A stretch of DNA of 64,000 nt. Origin: Trichococcus palustris. GTDB taxonomy: Bacteria; Bacillota; Bacilli; Lactobacillales; Aerococcaceae. Where the stretch lies: the NCBI RefSeq assembly GCF_900114465.1, contig NZ_FOTD01000004.1:62001-126000 (forward strand). The letters are read 5' to 3'. Of the stretch, positions 45,201-55,261 are shown piece by piece (within the stretch, counting starts at the first letter, position 1; every line of letters begins with the position of its first letter). The notes under the pieces were generated by a model that was given only the letters and a program-made list of their open reading frames with translations, was not told the origin of the DNA and did no database searches. A program made the position numbers and the translations under genes.

Positions 45201-45773
45201 GCCGGATATTAAATAATATCGTAATGAAGGCTGATATTTTTTTTGATTGCGAGGCACTAAGAGTGTAAGAAAGAAAGAAAATATGGTAGAATTCAAATAT
45301 ATATATCGACGTAAGTTCCCCTCTCTGGACCCACTAAGATAATAGATTTAGTATCCTAACCATCCTAAGCATTCCCTCTTGATAGATTGTTTGCCAATCG
45401 TAACGAACTCAATAATGAAAGCGTTGTCTTTTGTGAGTGTTTATACTTCCTCGATTTGGATTACCCACAACGATTTTGCAAAGAAAAGTCATTTTACACC
45501 TCGTAAAATGTCGCAAAATACTATGAGCGACTCCCCCAAAAAAAGCAACTTCCAATAGCAGCTCTCATTTGTTTCCTTCTATATAATAGCAACAAAAAGA
45601 ACGCCTTAAAAATATTTATGATAAAAACCGGAATCTATTGTTTCAAGTGGAAGCCATTGATCCGTCATCATGAATTTCTTTAGCAGGCACCGAACTGCCT
45701 TCAGTAAGGGATGGCAGGAAAGTGGAACACCGTTTATTTCAATAAGGCAGAATCGTCAAAAAGAGGTGAGAAC
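45201..45773. other. Upstream region of the acc/polysaccharide cluster
   Basis: No gene is supported. It has a consensus-like cre site, a short inverted repeat CATTTTAC/GTAAAATG (45491-45511) and a -10-like TATAAT at 45582-45587 without a clear -35. The last would give a leader of about 180 bases before accD. No known riboswitch or T-box core is recognised. Confidence 0.45.
45415..45429. promoter_or_regulatory. Candidate CcpA cre site
   Basis: ATGAAAGCGTTGTCT fits the degenerate WTGNAANCGNWNNCW consensus at every fixed position. It lies about 345 bases before accD, so catabolite control of the second cluster is possible but unproven. Confidence 0.3.
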
Positions 45774-46643
45774 ATGGAAGCATTTCGTAACCGCCCCCTC
45801 TTTCCCATCAAGCGCGATGCTTATGAAACAGATGCGCAGAGACCCATTGTTCCTGTAGGATTATGGGAAAAATGCCCTCAGTGCCAAACGATCATTTACA
45901 GCAAATCCTTGGGAAAGGCAAAAGTATGTCCGCACTGTGGCTACAATTTCCGGATTACGGCCTATGATCGGCTGAACTTGATCATTGATGAAGGCACTTT
46001 TTACGAATGGAACGCGGTCATGCCTGCAGAAAATCCGTTAGATTTTCCGGGCTATGATGAAAAATTATTGGATGCCAAAGGAAGAACCGGTCTGGATGAG
46101 GCTGTCATAACCGGAACGGCTGCCATCGATAGGAAGAGGATCGCGTTATGCGTGATGGATTCCAATTTCATCATGGCAAGCGTGGGGAAAGTCGTCGGCG
46201 AGAAGATCACGCAGGCATTTGAGCGTGCGACCGAAGAACAGCTGCCGATCATCGTCTTCACGGCTTCCGGCGGGGCCAGAATGCAGGAAGGCATCATGTC
46301 CCTGATGCAGATGGCCAAAGTGAGCATAGCGGTATCCAACCATAGCCATGCGGGCCTCCTGTATATCGCCGTACTGACGGACCCGACGACGGGTGGGGTG
46401 ACGGCAAGTTTTGCGACGCAAGGGGATATTATTCTGGCTGAAGCAAGCTCTACGGTGGGGTTTGCCGGGAAAAGGGTCATCGAACAGACCATCAAAGCAA
46501 AACTGCCGGAAGGCTTTCAGACGGCGGAAAAAGTAATGCAGAATGGCTTCATCGATAAAATTGTTATCAGGAAAGACTTAAGGAAGACATTGCAACATAT
46601 ATTGGCGTTACATGATCCAGAAGAGATGGGTGATGAAAAGTGA
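45774..46643 (+). CDS. accD: Acetyl-CoA carboxylase carboxyltransferase subunit beta
   Basis: A 289-residue protein. The N-terminal zinc finger Cys34/37/52/55 (CPQC...CPHC) is followed by the crotonase-fold carboxyltransferase domain with [18 protein letters not shown] and [20 protein letters not shown]. With AccA it moves carboxylate from biotin to acetyl-CoA, giving malonyl-CoA. The start follows AAGAGGTGAG. It overlaps accA by four bases. accB and accC are not here, so biotin carrier and carboxylase must come from elsewhere. Its position at the head of a polysaccharide cluster is unusual. Confidence 0.96.
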   Translation: MEAFRNRPLFPIKRDAYETDAQRPIVPVGLWEKCPQCQTIIYSKSLGKAKVCPHCGYNFRITAYDRLNLIIDEGTFYEWNAVMPAENPLDFPGYDEKLLDAKGRTGLDEAVITGTAAIDRKRIALCVMDSNFIMASVGKVVGEKITQAFERATEEQLPIIVFTASGGARMQEGIMSLMQMAKVSIAVSNHSHAGLLYIAVLTDPTTGGVTASFATQGDIILAEASSTVGFAGKRVIEQTIKAKLPEGFQTAEKVMQNGFIDKIVIRKDLRKTLQHILALHDPEEMGDEK

Positions 46644-47404
46644 ATGATGTGCAGAAAATCATACAGGCAGCAAGGAGCATTTCACGCTTAACAGCATTGG
46701 AGGTAATCGATGGCATTTTTGATGGGTTCATCGAATTCCACGGGGATCGGCGCTTCGGCGATGATCCAGCAGTTGTGGGCGGCATCGCCAGCTTGGAAGG
46801 CATGCCGGTTACCGTCATCGGAACCCAGAAGGGGCATGATGTCACTGAGAATGTCTATCGTAATTTCGGATCGCCGCATCCAGAAGGGTATCGAAAAGCA
46901 ACCCGGCTGATGCGGCAAGCAGATAAGTTCAACCGCCCAATCATCACCTTCATCAACACGGCGGGCGCCTTCTGCGATGTGGAATCGGAAGAGCGGGGAA
47001 TCGGCGACGCCATCTCCGAATCGTTGCTGGTCATGAGCCAGGTGAAAGTGCCGTTGATCGCCATCTTCATCGGTGAAGGGGGGAGCGGCGGGGCCTTGGC
47101 TTTGGCGATGGGCAATGAAGTGTGGATGCTGGAGAACAGCATGTATTCCGTCCTTTCGCCGGAAGGGTTCGCTTCGATCTTATGGAAGGAAAGCTCCCGC
47201 TCGGAGGAAGCCGCACTCGTCATGAAGTTGACGCCGGATGATCTGCTGAAGCTGGATATCATCGACAGAATCATACCGGAAAGAAGGCCGGATGAGCTGT
47301 TGCCTGATCTGAAGACGGAGCTGATACGGTCGTTGACGAAATGGAGACGCTTGAGCCCGGTCGAAATTGTTGCGCAAAGGCAAGAGCGTTTCCGGAAATT
47401 TTGA
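46640..47404 (+). CDS. accA: Acetyl-CoA carboxylase carboxyltransferase subunit alpha
   Basis: A 254-residue protein starting at GTG inside the accD stop (GTGA). It has [20 protein letters not shown] then [17 protein letters not shown], and [20 protein letters not shown], which helps form the CoA oxyanion hole. It is the usual short Lactobacillales form. Malonyl-CoA produced could feed ordinary fatty acid synthesis or the KAS III/ACP set 8 kb downstream in the same direction. Confidence 0.96.
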   Translation: MNDVQKIIQAARSISRLTALEVIDGIFDGFIEFHGDRRFGDDPAVVGGIASLEGMPVTVIGTQKGHDVTENVYRNFGSPHPEGYRKATRLMRQADKFNRPIITFINTAGAFCDVESEERGIGDAISESLLVMSQVKVPLIAIFIGEGGSGGALALAMGNEVWMLENSMYSVLSPEGFASILWKESSRSEEAALVMKLTPDDLLKLDIIDRIIPERRPDELLPDLKTELIRSLTKWRRLSPVEIVAQRQERFRKF

Positions 47405-47465
47405 TGCGGTCAGGTTGTTCAACCGATATTCTGAAAGGTTCAAGTTCGTTATGGGGGAATCTGAT

Positions 47466-48578
47466 GTGGATAAAAAAATAGGAATTGTAACAATCGTTGA
47501 TTATAACAATTATGGAAACAGACTGCAGAACTACGCTACGCAACAAGTGCTGAAAAAGGTTGGCTACGAAGCGGTGACCCTCAAAAATGAAGTGGTCCCT
47601 TCCAGACAGGATAAAAGCTTATTTGAAAAAATTCGGGACAAAAAAGTAACGAAGCTGCCTGCCGCCGTCATCAAGAAAATCCAGTATGAGAAGAACAAGG
47701 AGATACATGATTTGCGGCGGGAATGTTTTATCGGCTTCACCAATAAAAACATCGCAGAGAGCGACTATGTGATCTCTGAAAACCGGATGCCGGCTGATTT
47801 GTCGGATCGCTTCGCTTATTTTGTAACGGGAAGCGATCAGGTCTGGAACCCAAGGTATCGCTACGGGTCTTCGATTGATTTTTTGACTTTTGCCGACAAA
47901 GAAAAAAGAGTGGCGCTTTCGCCCAGCTTTGGCATTTCCGAAATACCCGTGAAGTTTCAACCGCGTTATATAGAATGGCTTTCTGCATTCAAGGCCTTAT
48001 CGGTAAGGGAAGAAGCCGGGGCAAACATCATCAAGGAGCTTACGGGAAGGGATGCAGAAGTGCTCGTTGATCCAACCTTATTATTGGACAAACAGGAGTG
48101 GCTTGAAATAGCGCATGAAGCAAAAGGGAAACCGAAAGGGAAGTATCTCCTGACTTATTTTTTAGGGAATATCAGTAAAACGGACCGAAACTGGATCGGC
48201 CAAGTTGCGAAAGAAAATCATCTGGAAGTGGTGCATTTAGCGGACCCGAAGGATAAAAAAAGCTTCATTACCGGCCCTAGCGAGTTCATCGACTACATCT
48301 CTTCCGCAAGTTTGGTCTGCACAGACTCCTTCCACGGTTCCATCTTTTCCATCTTAATGGAGACGCCGTTTGTCGTTTTTGAGCGGACGGAAAACAGTAA
48401 AATACAGATAGGCTCCCGGATGGTCACCTTATTGAAAACGATGCATCTGGAGGGCCGCCATTTCAATGAAGTGAGCAAGCAAGCGGATATTTTTCAAATG
48501 GATTTTGCTCATACCGGCGAGATTCTTTCCAGAGAAAAAAAGCGAGTGGATGATTATCTCACCAAAGCTTTCCAATGA
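47466..48578 (+). CDS. Polysaccharide pyruvyl transferase family protein
   Basis: About 370 residues. The start GTG (MDKKIGIVTIVDYNNYGNRL) is preceded by GGGGGA at good spacing; an ATG 15 bases upstream is possible. The WcaK/CsaB/AmsJ-like fold is shown by YFVTGSDQVWNPRYR, ALSPSFGISEIPVKFQPRYI, LVDPTLLLDKQEW and TDSFHGSIFSILMETPFVVF. These enzymes add a pyruvate ketal from PEP to sugars, giving the polymer negative charge. It starts 61 bases after accA. Confidence 0.87.
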   Translation: MDKKIGIVTIVDYNNYGNRLQNYATQQVLKKVGYEAVTLKNEVVPSRQDKSLFEKIRDKKVTKLPAAVIKKIQYEKNKEIHDLRRECFIGFTNKNIAESDYVISENRMPADLSDRFAYFVTGSDQVWNPRYRYGSSIDFLTFADKEKRVALSPSFGISEIPVKFQPRYIEWLSAFKALSVREEAGANIIKELTGRDAEVLVDPTLLLDKQEWLEIAHEAKGKPKGKYLLTYFLGNISKTDRNWIGQVAKENHLEVVHLADPKDKKSFITGPSEFIDYISSASLVCTDSFHGSIFSILMETPFVVFERTENSKIQIGSRMVTLLKTMHLEGRHFNEVSKQADIFQMDFAHTGEILSREKKRVDDYLTKAFQ

Positions 48579-48648
48579 GTGAACAAAGAAGTGCCGTTGT
48601 TCAGCAACGAAGCGGAATATTTCAATTTGCCAAGATGACAAGAGGCGT

Positions 48649-50064
48649 ATGGATATGGAAAATGATCAGGAAGAGCTTTATCAAACAGTCATTGCCAACA
48701 AGTATTGCATCGGTTGCGGGGTGTGTGCCGCATCTGAGGATTCGCCTTTTGACATGGCATTCAATGAAAAAGGGCAATATCAGCCTGTGATGAAAGAGCG
48801 ACAGGCAGCTGAGGCTTACGTGGGCAATCTTTGTGCTACCTGCCCCTTCTCGGACCAGTGCCGAAATGAAACGGAAATAGCGGCAAGCCTGTTTGGCGGA
48901 TCAGCCGGGATCACCTTTAATGACTATACCGGCTATTACTTGAACACGTATGGAGCCTACGTAAAGGGCGATGCATTCAGGGAAAAAGGCAGTTCCGGCG
49001 GGATGGGGAACTGGATTGCGGCAAAATTATTGGAGGATGACTTGGTTGACGCCATCATCCATGTGAAAGAGGCGAAGGATGGCAGCGGCAGGCTGTTCAG
49101 CTATCAAGTTTCCACTACTGTCCCCGAGCTTTTGGACGGGGCCAAATCAAAGTATTATCCGATCGAATTATCAGCTGTCATCAAACAGGTCATGGCCAAT
49201 CCGGGGCGCTATGCCATCTTCGGGATCCCCTGCTTCATAAAGTCGGTCAGACTGCTTGCTGAGAAAAACAGGATTTTTGATGAACGAATCATCTTTACGA
49301 TCGGCTTGGTGTGCGGCCATTTAAAGAGTGACCAATTTGCAAAATCCATCGGTTGGCAAATGGGGATTGAGCCCGATAAGCTAACGGAAATTGATTTCCG
49401 ACAGAAAATCCCGGGCAGAAAATCTTCGGATTATGGTGTTGAAGTAAGCGGCGAGGTCGCTGGCCAGGCTGTCACGAAGACTGCTTTGACAAGGGATCTG
49501 TATACGACCCATTGGGGGGACGGCTTATTCAAATACACTGCCTGCGATTATTGCGATGATGTTTTGGCAGAAACGGCCGATGTGACGATAGGGGATGCCT
49601 GGCTGCCGGAATATGAAAAAGACAGCAACGGAACGAATATTGTCGTCGTCAGGAATCAAATCATACAGGATGTCATCGACAGACATCGGGAAGAGTTGTT
49701 CCTTGAAGCGTTGAGCATGGACAAGGTGTACCAATCACAGGCTGGCGGTTTCCGTCACAGAAGGCAAGGGCTTGCCTATCGCTTATATCTCAAGGATAAA
49801 AAGGGCGAATGGCGGCCGCAAAAAAGGGTTCAAGCCAGTGCTGATGCTACAGCCAAACGGAAAAAAATATATGTGAAGCGGATGGCTTTGGTTGAGGAAA
49901 GCTATCGCGCCTATGAGGCAGCGGTTAAGGCCGGCGATTTTCAGTACTTCATCACGTACATGAACCCGATCTTAAAAGATTACCAAAAGGTAAATGATCG
50001 GCCATTCGTCATCCGGGCACTGGGGAAAGTGAAGCGGATATTCCTGGATCCCCTGCGGAAATAA
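48649..50064 (+). CDS. FrhB-like (coenzyme F420 hydrogenase/dehydrogenase beta) Fe-S protein
   Basis: A 471-residue protein. The N-terminal NKYCIGCGVCAASEDSPFDM and LCATCPFSDQC are ferredoxin-like cysteine clusters, followed by FrhB N- and C-domain motifs (GSSGGMGNWIAAKLLEDD, FGIPCFIKSVR and DYCDDVLAETADVTIGDAW). Members next to pyruvyltransferases are common in polysaccharide clusters, where they probably reduce or oxidise a sugar, since F420 is absent from these bacteria; the reaction is unknown. Confidence 0.87.
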   Translation: MDMENDQEELYQTVIANKYCIGCGVCAASEDSPFDMAFNEKGQYQPVMKERQAAEAYVGNLCATCPFSDQCRNETEIAASLFGGSAGITFNDYTGYYLNTYGAYVKGDAFREKGSSGGMGNWIAAKLLEDDLVDAIIHVKEAKDGSGRLFSYQVSTTVPELLDGAKSKYYPIELSAVIKQVMANPGRYAIFGIPCFIKSVRLLAEKNRIFDERIIFTIGLVCGHLKSDQFAKSIGWQMGIEPDKLTEIDFRQKIPGRKSSDYGVEVSGEVAGQAVTKTALTRDLYTTHWGDGLFKYTACDYCDDVLAETADVTIGDAWLPEYEKDSNGTNIVVVRNQIIQDVIDRHREELFLEALSMDKVYQSQAGGFRHRRQGLAYRLYLKDKKGEWRPQKRVQASADATAKRKKIYVKRMALVEESYRAYEAAVKAGDFQYFITYMNPILKDYQKVNDRPFVIRALGKVKRIFLDPLRK

Positions 50065-50161
50065 GGAATGCCAGAGTCGTTCAGCTGCTGTTTTCGCAGG
50101 ATGAATAACATCTGAAAAGTCAGGGTATTCCGTGAGTCGATTGTTGAAAGGAGGGGATAAG

Positions 50162-51565
50162 GTGAATGCATACAAAAAATTATTGAGTAACTCCTTCCTT
50201 TTTGCAATCGGCAACTTGGGGAGTAAAATCATCTTATTTATCCTTGTCCCCTTGTATACGTACTATTTGACGACTGCTGAATACGGATTCGTGGATATCG
50301 TTACGACAACCACCAACTTATTGTTGCCGATCCTATCGGCCAATGTGTTTGAAGCAGTCTTGCGGTTCGCGATGGATAAAGAGGAATCGCAAAGCGAAGT
50401 TCTGTCCAACAGCTTACTGGTGGGGGGATTGGGAGCGCTCGTGGCTGTTTTGCTTTATCCGCTCCTGGCGCTGCTGAAGGTCGACCAGGAAATGCTGAAT
50501 TATATCTATGTCATTTTGATATTGCAGGTGTTTCAAAATATTTTTTCACAATTCGCCAGAGCGCTTGGGGAAATAAAGGTTTTCGCCATCAATGGCATTT
50601 GGATGACGCTCGTTATGAGTATTGCCAATGTGGTTCTGTTGACGCGCTATCATATGGGGATCGCCGGCTATTTGCTCAGCATTGTCATCGCGAATATAGC
50701 TTCCATCCTATACTTGATTGTGGCTGTGAAAATATGGAAATACATGAGTCTCTCCAGTTTAAACAAACCGCTTGTAAAAAAAATGTTGGCCTATGCGGTG
50801 CCGATCATCCCCAACAGCATCATGTGGTGGTTGATCAATGCTTCGAACCGGTATTTTATTCTGGGGTTCTTGACCGCCAGCGCGAACGGCATCTATGCGG
50901 TGTCCAATAAAATCCCCGGCATCTTGAGCATCGTAACCTCCATTTTTACCCAATCTTGGCAATTGTCCGCGATCGAAGAATATGAGAGCGAATATAAATC
51001 GGAGTTTTATTCCAAAGTATTTAACTACTATTCCTCCTTGCTGTTTCTAGGGACGAGCGGCATCTTGGTTATCTTGAAATTTTTCATGGCGCACTTCATT
51101 GCGCCGGAATACTATGAAGCCTGGCAATCGGTTCCCTTCCTGTTGCTGAGTGTCGTCTTTTCGAGCTTCTCCTCTTTCCTTGGCACCAATTATTTAGCCG
51201 CAAAAGAGACGCGTGGGGTATTCCGGACTTCTGTTTACGGCGGCTTAGCGAGTCTGGGGTTTAATTTTTTGTTGATTCCCTTTTTTGGCCTGATCGGCGC
51301 TGCTGTGGCAAGCATGCTAAGTTTTGCAATCATGTGGGTTCTGAGGATCTTTGACACGAAAAGATACATAGATACGGCCATCGATGCAAAAAACATGATC
51401 ATCAACCTCGCGCTGACAGGAATTCAAATCGGCATCTTGTTTTTGAATCTGAAATATGAAGTCCTGATGGAAATGACACTGTTTATTTTCCAGTTCATCA
51501 ACAATAGAACGTTACTGTCACCGTTGAAGGGAATAACCAAAAAAATGAATAAAAACAAGGAATGA
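50162..51565 (+). CDS. Wzx-type polysaccharide flippase
   Basis: A 467-residue MOP-superfamily transporter with about twelve to fourteen hydrophobic segments. The start GTG (VNAYKKLLSNSFLFAIGNLG) follows AAGGAGGGG. It should flip lipid-linked repeat units of the second cluster. It is not close by eye to the flippase of the first locus, so the two loci are separate systems. Confidence 0.9.
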   Translation: MNAYKKLLSNSFLFAIGNLGSKIILFILVPLYTYYLTTAEYGFVDIVTTTTNLLLPILSANVFEAVLRFAMDKEESQSEVLSNSLLVGGLGALVAVLLYPLLALLKVDQEMLNYIYVILILQVFQNIFSQFARALGEIKVFAINGIWMTLVMSIANVVLLTRYHMGIAGYLLSIVIANIASILYLIVAVKIWKYMSLSSLNKPLVKKMLAYAVPIIPNSIMWWLINASNRYFILGFLTASANGIYAVSNKIPGILSIVTSIFTQSWQLSAIEEYESEYKSEFYSKVFNYYSSLLFLGTSGILVILKFFMAHFIAPEYYEAWQSVPFLLLSVVFSSFSSFLGTNYLAAKETRGVFRTSVYGGLASLGFNFLLIPFFGLIGAAVASMLSFAIMWVLRIFDTKRYIDTAIDAKNMIINLALTGIQIGILFLNLKYEVLMEMTLFIFQFINNRTLLSPLKGITKKMNKNKE

Positions 51566-51775
51566 TCAGGGGCAGAAGCTAGCATCTGATACGTCCTGTT
51601 TCAAGTCTCCCTTGCTGCTGCACGCGCCAACTACCGACGGAACGAATCCAACAAACGGTTTATTGGGGCAAACTACAGTCTGTCGCCAGCCAAATAGAAA
51701 CCTGTTAGGGAATGAAAGACGATGTTGTCTGGGCATCCCTTTAGCCAACGTTTTGGCTCCGAAGGAGGGCTTGAG

Positions 51776-53437
51776 ATGAAATTAAAAATGATTGCGCTGG
51801 TTCCTTACATACTAATGCTTCTTATGTACGGCAAGCTGCCAGATATGGCACAAACGCTGAAAGCAGATATCGCCCTTCTCAACAGCAACAAGGACGTAAC
51901 GGTAACGGAAATATCAAATTCCGGCAACACAGAGTCGGCAAAAAAGGAAATAAGCATTGACTCTTTCCCGAAATGGGAAACGGATAAGGATGACACAGAA
52001 CGCATCCAAAGGGCGGTCGATTATTGCTTGGCGAATGGCAAGGATCTGTTCTTCCCAAGCGGCGGTTCTTATGTCCTGCGCTCAGTGGATGTTGATGCGG
52101 GGCTGAGGCTCGTCGGCTATGGTGCGACCTTCACATTGGCCGACAATCAACCCAAGTTCACAAGGATGTTCACAACCGAGAACAGAGCATGGAAATCGGC
52201 GAAGGCCTCCGATTATCTGATCTTTGAAGGGATGACCTTCGACGGGAACTGTTGGAATCAAGGCCCGTTCCTGAACTATGAAATGGAGCAGCAATTCGGC
52301 ATCATGTATATGGGGTCGACCGACGGGACGGGCATGCTGCGCGGGAAAGTGATCAGTTGCCGCTTCCAAAACTGGGCCGCCGACGGGGTGCACATCTATA
52401 CGAACGCGGACGTTGAAGTCACCGGAAGTTCTTCCATCAACTGCTTCAGGGGCGGAATTGTTGCCAGCGGGAGCCCATCCAACATCCGAGTGACCGATTT
52501 TGTCGCGGAAAAAGGCGAATTTGGGAAAGCGATGGACTTCGAAATCGATACCGCGGCCAAAATGAATCTCACCGTCGATTCGGTTCGGGCTTATCGGGGC
52601 GTCGACATTGAACTCTCCGAAGGCTCAACGGCTAAGGTAGAGGGATTGACTGTCGTTGACAGCTTAACAACCGTATATGGATTTAAGGATGAAATCACCA
52701 TCAACAATTCCAGCCTGGGGCACCTCGAAGTCATCAATGCCACAAATACAACCATCAATAACAGCACCATCACCGCAACGCCAAGCACCACCGAAGACGT
52801 CGACGGAGCCTATGTATGGGTAGTGGATAGCTTTGACGCGTTGCCCAAGGAAGATTACTATACGGTATTCAATAACTGCACCTTTGTACGCTCGGACAAA
52901 GATAACCTAGTCGAAACGGGGAAAGAAATAAATGCAGTGAAGGGCTATTTCGGGAAAATTGCGCTGAATGATTGCACGATTGGAAAAGGTTTCACAAAAG
53001 GCTACTACGGGTTTGGCGTGGCATATTCCTATCTCACCAATGTCTTCTTTGACAGCGATACGGCAGTAGCCATGCAGCCGCTATCCTGGGCAAGAACCTA
53101 CCAAGTGGTGCTCGACAATGTGCAATATGGGGAGAACAACAGCGTTCCGTATCTTTTTTTAGACTATATGGAGACGGCGCCTTATACGATTGTGGCGTTT
53201 AAAAATATGACAGTGGACAGCACCAAAGCAGGATACGCCGGCGCTGAAGCAATCGGCACCACCAAAATAGAGAGCAGCCGCATCATCTCCGTCGTTGCTG
53301 ATCCCACTACCACCAGCGTTCCCGGTTTTATCGGCGACACCGCCAGACTGGCCACGCCCGTGGAAGGGCAAGCTTATGAGTGGGTGGCCACCACCAGCGA
53401 TCCTATTGCCGCCACTTGGGAAGTATCCAAGCAATAG
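51776..53437 (+). CDS. Secreted right-handed beta-helix protein
   Basis: A 553-residue protein. The N-terminus MKLKMIALVPYILMLLMYGK is a signal peptide or anchor. From about residue 70, pectate-lyase-like parallel beta-helix turns follow, with VLRSVDVDAGLRLVGYGATF, FEGMTFDGNCWN, VISCRFQNWAADGVHIYTNA and NNSTITATPS. Such proteins in EPS loci are lyases, epimerases or polymer-binding scaffolds; catalytic residues cannot be assigned. It has a strong AAGGAGG site. Probably acts on the polymer outside the membrane. Confidence 0.8.
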   Translation: MKLKMIALVPYILMLLMYGKLPDMAQTLKADIALLNSNKDVTVTEISNSGNTESAKKEISIDSFPKWETDKDDTERIQRAVDYCLANGKDLFFPSGGSYVLRSVDVDAGLRLVGYGATFTLADNQPKFTRMFTTENRAWKSAKASDYLIFEGMTFDGNCWNQGPFLNYEMEQQFGIMYMGSTDGTGMLRGKVISCRFQNWAADGVHIYTNADVEVTGSSSINCFRGGIVASGSPSNIRVTDFVAEKGEFGKAMDFEIDTAAKMNLTVDSVRAYRGVDIELSEGSTAKVEGLTVVDSLTTVYGFKDEITINNSSLGHLEVINATNTTINNSTITATPSTTEDVDGAYVWVVDSFDALPKEDYYTVFNNCTFVRSDKDNLVETGKEINAVKGYFGKIALNDCTIGKGFTKGYYGFGVAYSYLTNVFFDSDTAVAMQPLSWARTYQVVLDNVQYGENNSVPYLFLDYMETAPYTIVAFKNMTVDSTKAGYAGAEAIGTTKIESSRIISVVADPTTTSVPGFIGDTARLATPVEGQAYEWVATTSDPIAATWEVSKQ

Positions 53438-53697
53438 CTGCCATCAAACGTTTCGTTTTTATCAGCTATTGTTTTTTGCAGGTCAAATGAAGTGAATTAT
53501 TTCGTTCTTCCTTTCTTTCAAGCTATAATAATATTAAATAGATACTTGCGAAGAGGGAGCGGTGTTGCACAGATTTTCTTTCGTTCTTGCCTAAGTGCAA
53601 GCAGCAGTCATATTTTTAATGCATCACAAAATGAAATCGTTTTAACAGTGCGTTTCTAGGAGTCTATCGCCACACTTAACAATGGAGGCTGATTTGA
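53438..53697. promoter_or_regulatory. Intergenic region with probable internal promoter
   Basis: About 260 bases. CTATAATAATATTAAAT at about 53523-53540 contains a TATAAT -10 and is AT-rich against GC-richer surroundings; the -35 is not obvious. It would start a transcript carrying the acyl-activation genes that follow. Confidence 0.4.
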
Positions 53698-55230
53698 ATG
53701 AAAAAGAATGTATTGGAGTATTTTGAAAACACGCTTTTGCAGTATAGGGACAAAACCGCTATAAGGGATGAACACAAAGAACTGACTTTCGGCGAATGGG
53801 AGCAGTGTGCCAAAAGGCTGAGTCTTTCCATCCGCCGCCAGTCGGAAGCCATGAGAAGGCCGATTGCGGTATTTTTGCCGAAAAGCGCCGACAGCCTCGT
53901 CGCATTTATGGGTATCCTGTACAGCGGGAACATTTATGCTCCCCTCGATGTCCATTCTCCGGCTGCCAGAATAAGAAACATCTTGGAACACTTGGAAGAC
54001 CCGCTTGTCATCACTTCGGAGGAGCACAAGGAATCCTTACTTGCGATGGGTGTCGCTCCCGAAGACATTATCGGTATCGAGGAGGCTTACGACGAAGCGG
54101 TTGTCTATGACAACGCGGCTGTCCTTGCCCATCTGGACGGACTCATCGATACAGATCCCATCTACATCATCCACACATCAGGATCGACGGGCACGCCCAA
54201 GGGGGTCGTCATTTCCCACAAAGGTGTCATCAACTACATCGATTGGGCTGTGGCCTGCTTTGACATCACTTCAGAAGAAATCATCGGCAGCCAATCCCCT
54301 TTTTACTTCGATAATTCAACCTTGGACATCTATCTCTGTTTGGCTACCGCGGCAACACTTGTCATCATTCCGGAACACCACTTTGCCTTCCCGGTCAAGC
54401 TGATGGATTATGTCGCCTCACAGAACATCAACTTCGTTTTCTGGGTACCGTCGGTGTTGATCAACGTGGCCAATACCAAGGCCTTGGATCATGTCGATTC
54501 CAGCGGTCTGGAAAAAGTTCTGTTCGCCGGTGAAGCGATGCCGAACAAGCACCTCAATTATTGGCGCAGCAAGCTGCCGGATTCCCTGTTCGCCAACCTG
54601 TATGGCCCTACCGAAATAACGGTGGATTGCACCTATTATAAGGTGGAGCGGGCATTCGAGGACAGTGAACGGCTGCCGATCGGTTTTCCGTGCCGGAATG
54701 CCGATGTCATCATCCTGAACGAGGAGAACAAGGCGGTGACCGGAAGCGAGATGGGCGAACTGTGTGTGCGGGGCAGCTCCATCGCCTTGGGCTATTGGAA
54801 TGACCAGGCCAAGAGCGATCAGGTCTTTATCCAAAATCCGCTCAACAACCATTACTTCGACCGCATCTATCGGACCGGCGATCTTGTCTACGTCAACGAA
54901 TACAACGAAATCATCTATGTCGGCAGGAAGGACACCCAGATCAAGTATATGGGGTACCGGATCGAACTGGGCGAAATCGAAACGGCTTTGCTGAGCCTGA
55001 GCGGCATCCACAATTCCTGCGTCATTTACAACTCGGACCGGAAGGAAATAACCATGTTTTATGAAGGGGCCAGCGAACTCGGCAAAGCGACGATCAGAAA
55101 GGAACTGAGCCCGTTGCTGCCGAAATACATGATCCCGACCAAAATCATCATGCTGGAACAGTTGCCGTTGAATAAGAACGGAAAAATCGACCGAAAGACA
55201 TTGGCTGCGGAGTGGCTGCACAATAGTTGA
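53698..55230 (+). CDS. AMP-forming acyl/amino-acid ligase (DltA/NRPS adenylation-like)
   Basis: A 510-residue ANL-superfamily enzyme. The P-loop is IIHTSGSTGTPKGVVISHKG (about 157-176), with ANLYGPTEITVDC (about 299-311), the RTGDLVYVNE hinge region, and the C-terminal catalytic lysine in PLNKNGKIDRKTL (about 494). Like DltA it should activate a carboxylic or amino acid as adenylate and load it onto a stand-alone carrier protein, two of which follow. No condensation domain is attached. The substrate cannot be read safely from the pocket. Confidence 0.9.
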   Translation: MKKNVLEYFENTLLQYRDKTAIRDEHKELTFGEWEQCAKRLSLSIRRQSEAMRRPIAVFLPKSADSLVAFMGILYSGNIYAPLDVHSPAARIRNILEHLEDPLVITSEEHKESLLAMGVAPEDIIGIEEAYDEAVVYDNAAVLAHLDGLIDTDPIYIIHTSGSTGTPKGVVISHKGVINYIDWAVACFDITSEEIIGSQSPFYFDNSTLDIYLCLATAATLVIIPEHHFAFPVKLMDYVASQNINFVFWVPSVLINVANTKALDHVDSSGLEKVLFAGEAMPNKHLNYWRSKLPDSLFANLYGPTEITVDCTYYKVERAFEDSERLPIGFPCRNADVIILNEENKAVTGSEMGELCVRGSSIALGYWNDQAKSDQVFIQNPLNNHYFDRIYRTGDLVYVNEYNEIIYVGRKDTQIKYMGYRIELGEIETALLSLSGIHNSCVIYNSDRKEITMFYEGASELGKATIRKELSPLLPKYMIPTKIIMLEQLPLNKNGKIDRKTLAAEWLHNS

Positions 55231-55261
55231 GGCGAGTAGCCGGAAGGAGGGGAAGGATCAC

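Noticed and set aside
45201-45773. T-box, FapR site or riboswitch upstream of accD
   Set aside because: No T-box core, no clear FapR palindrome and no recognised riboswitch motif was seen.
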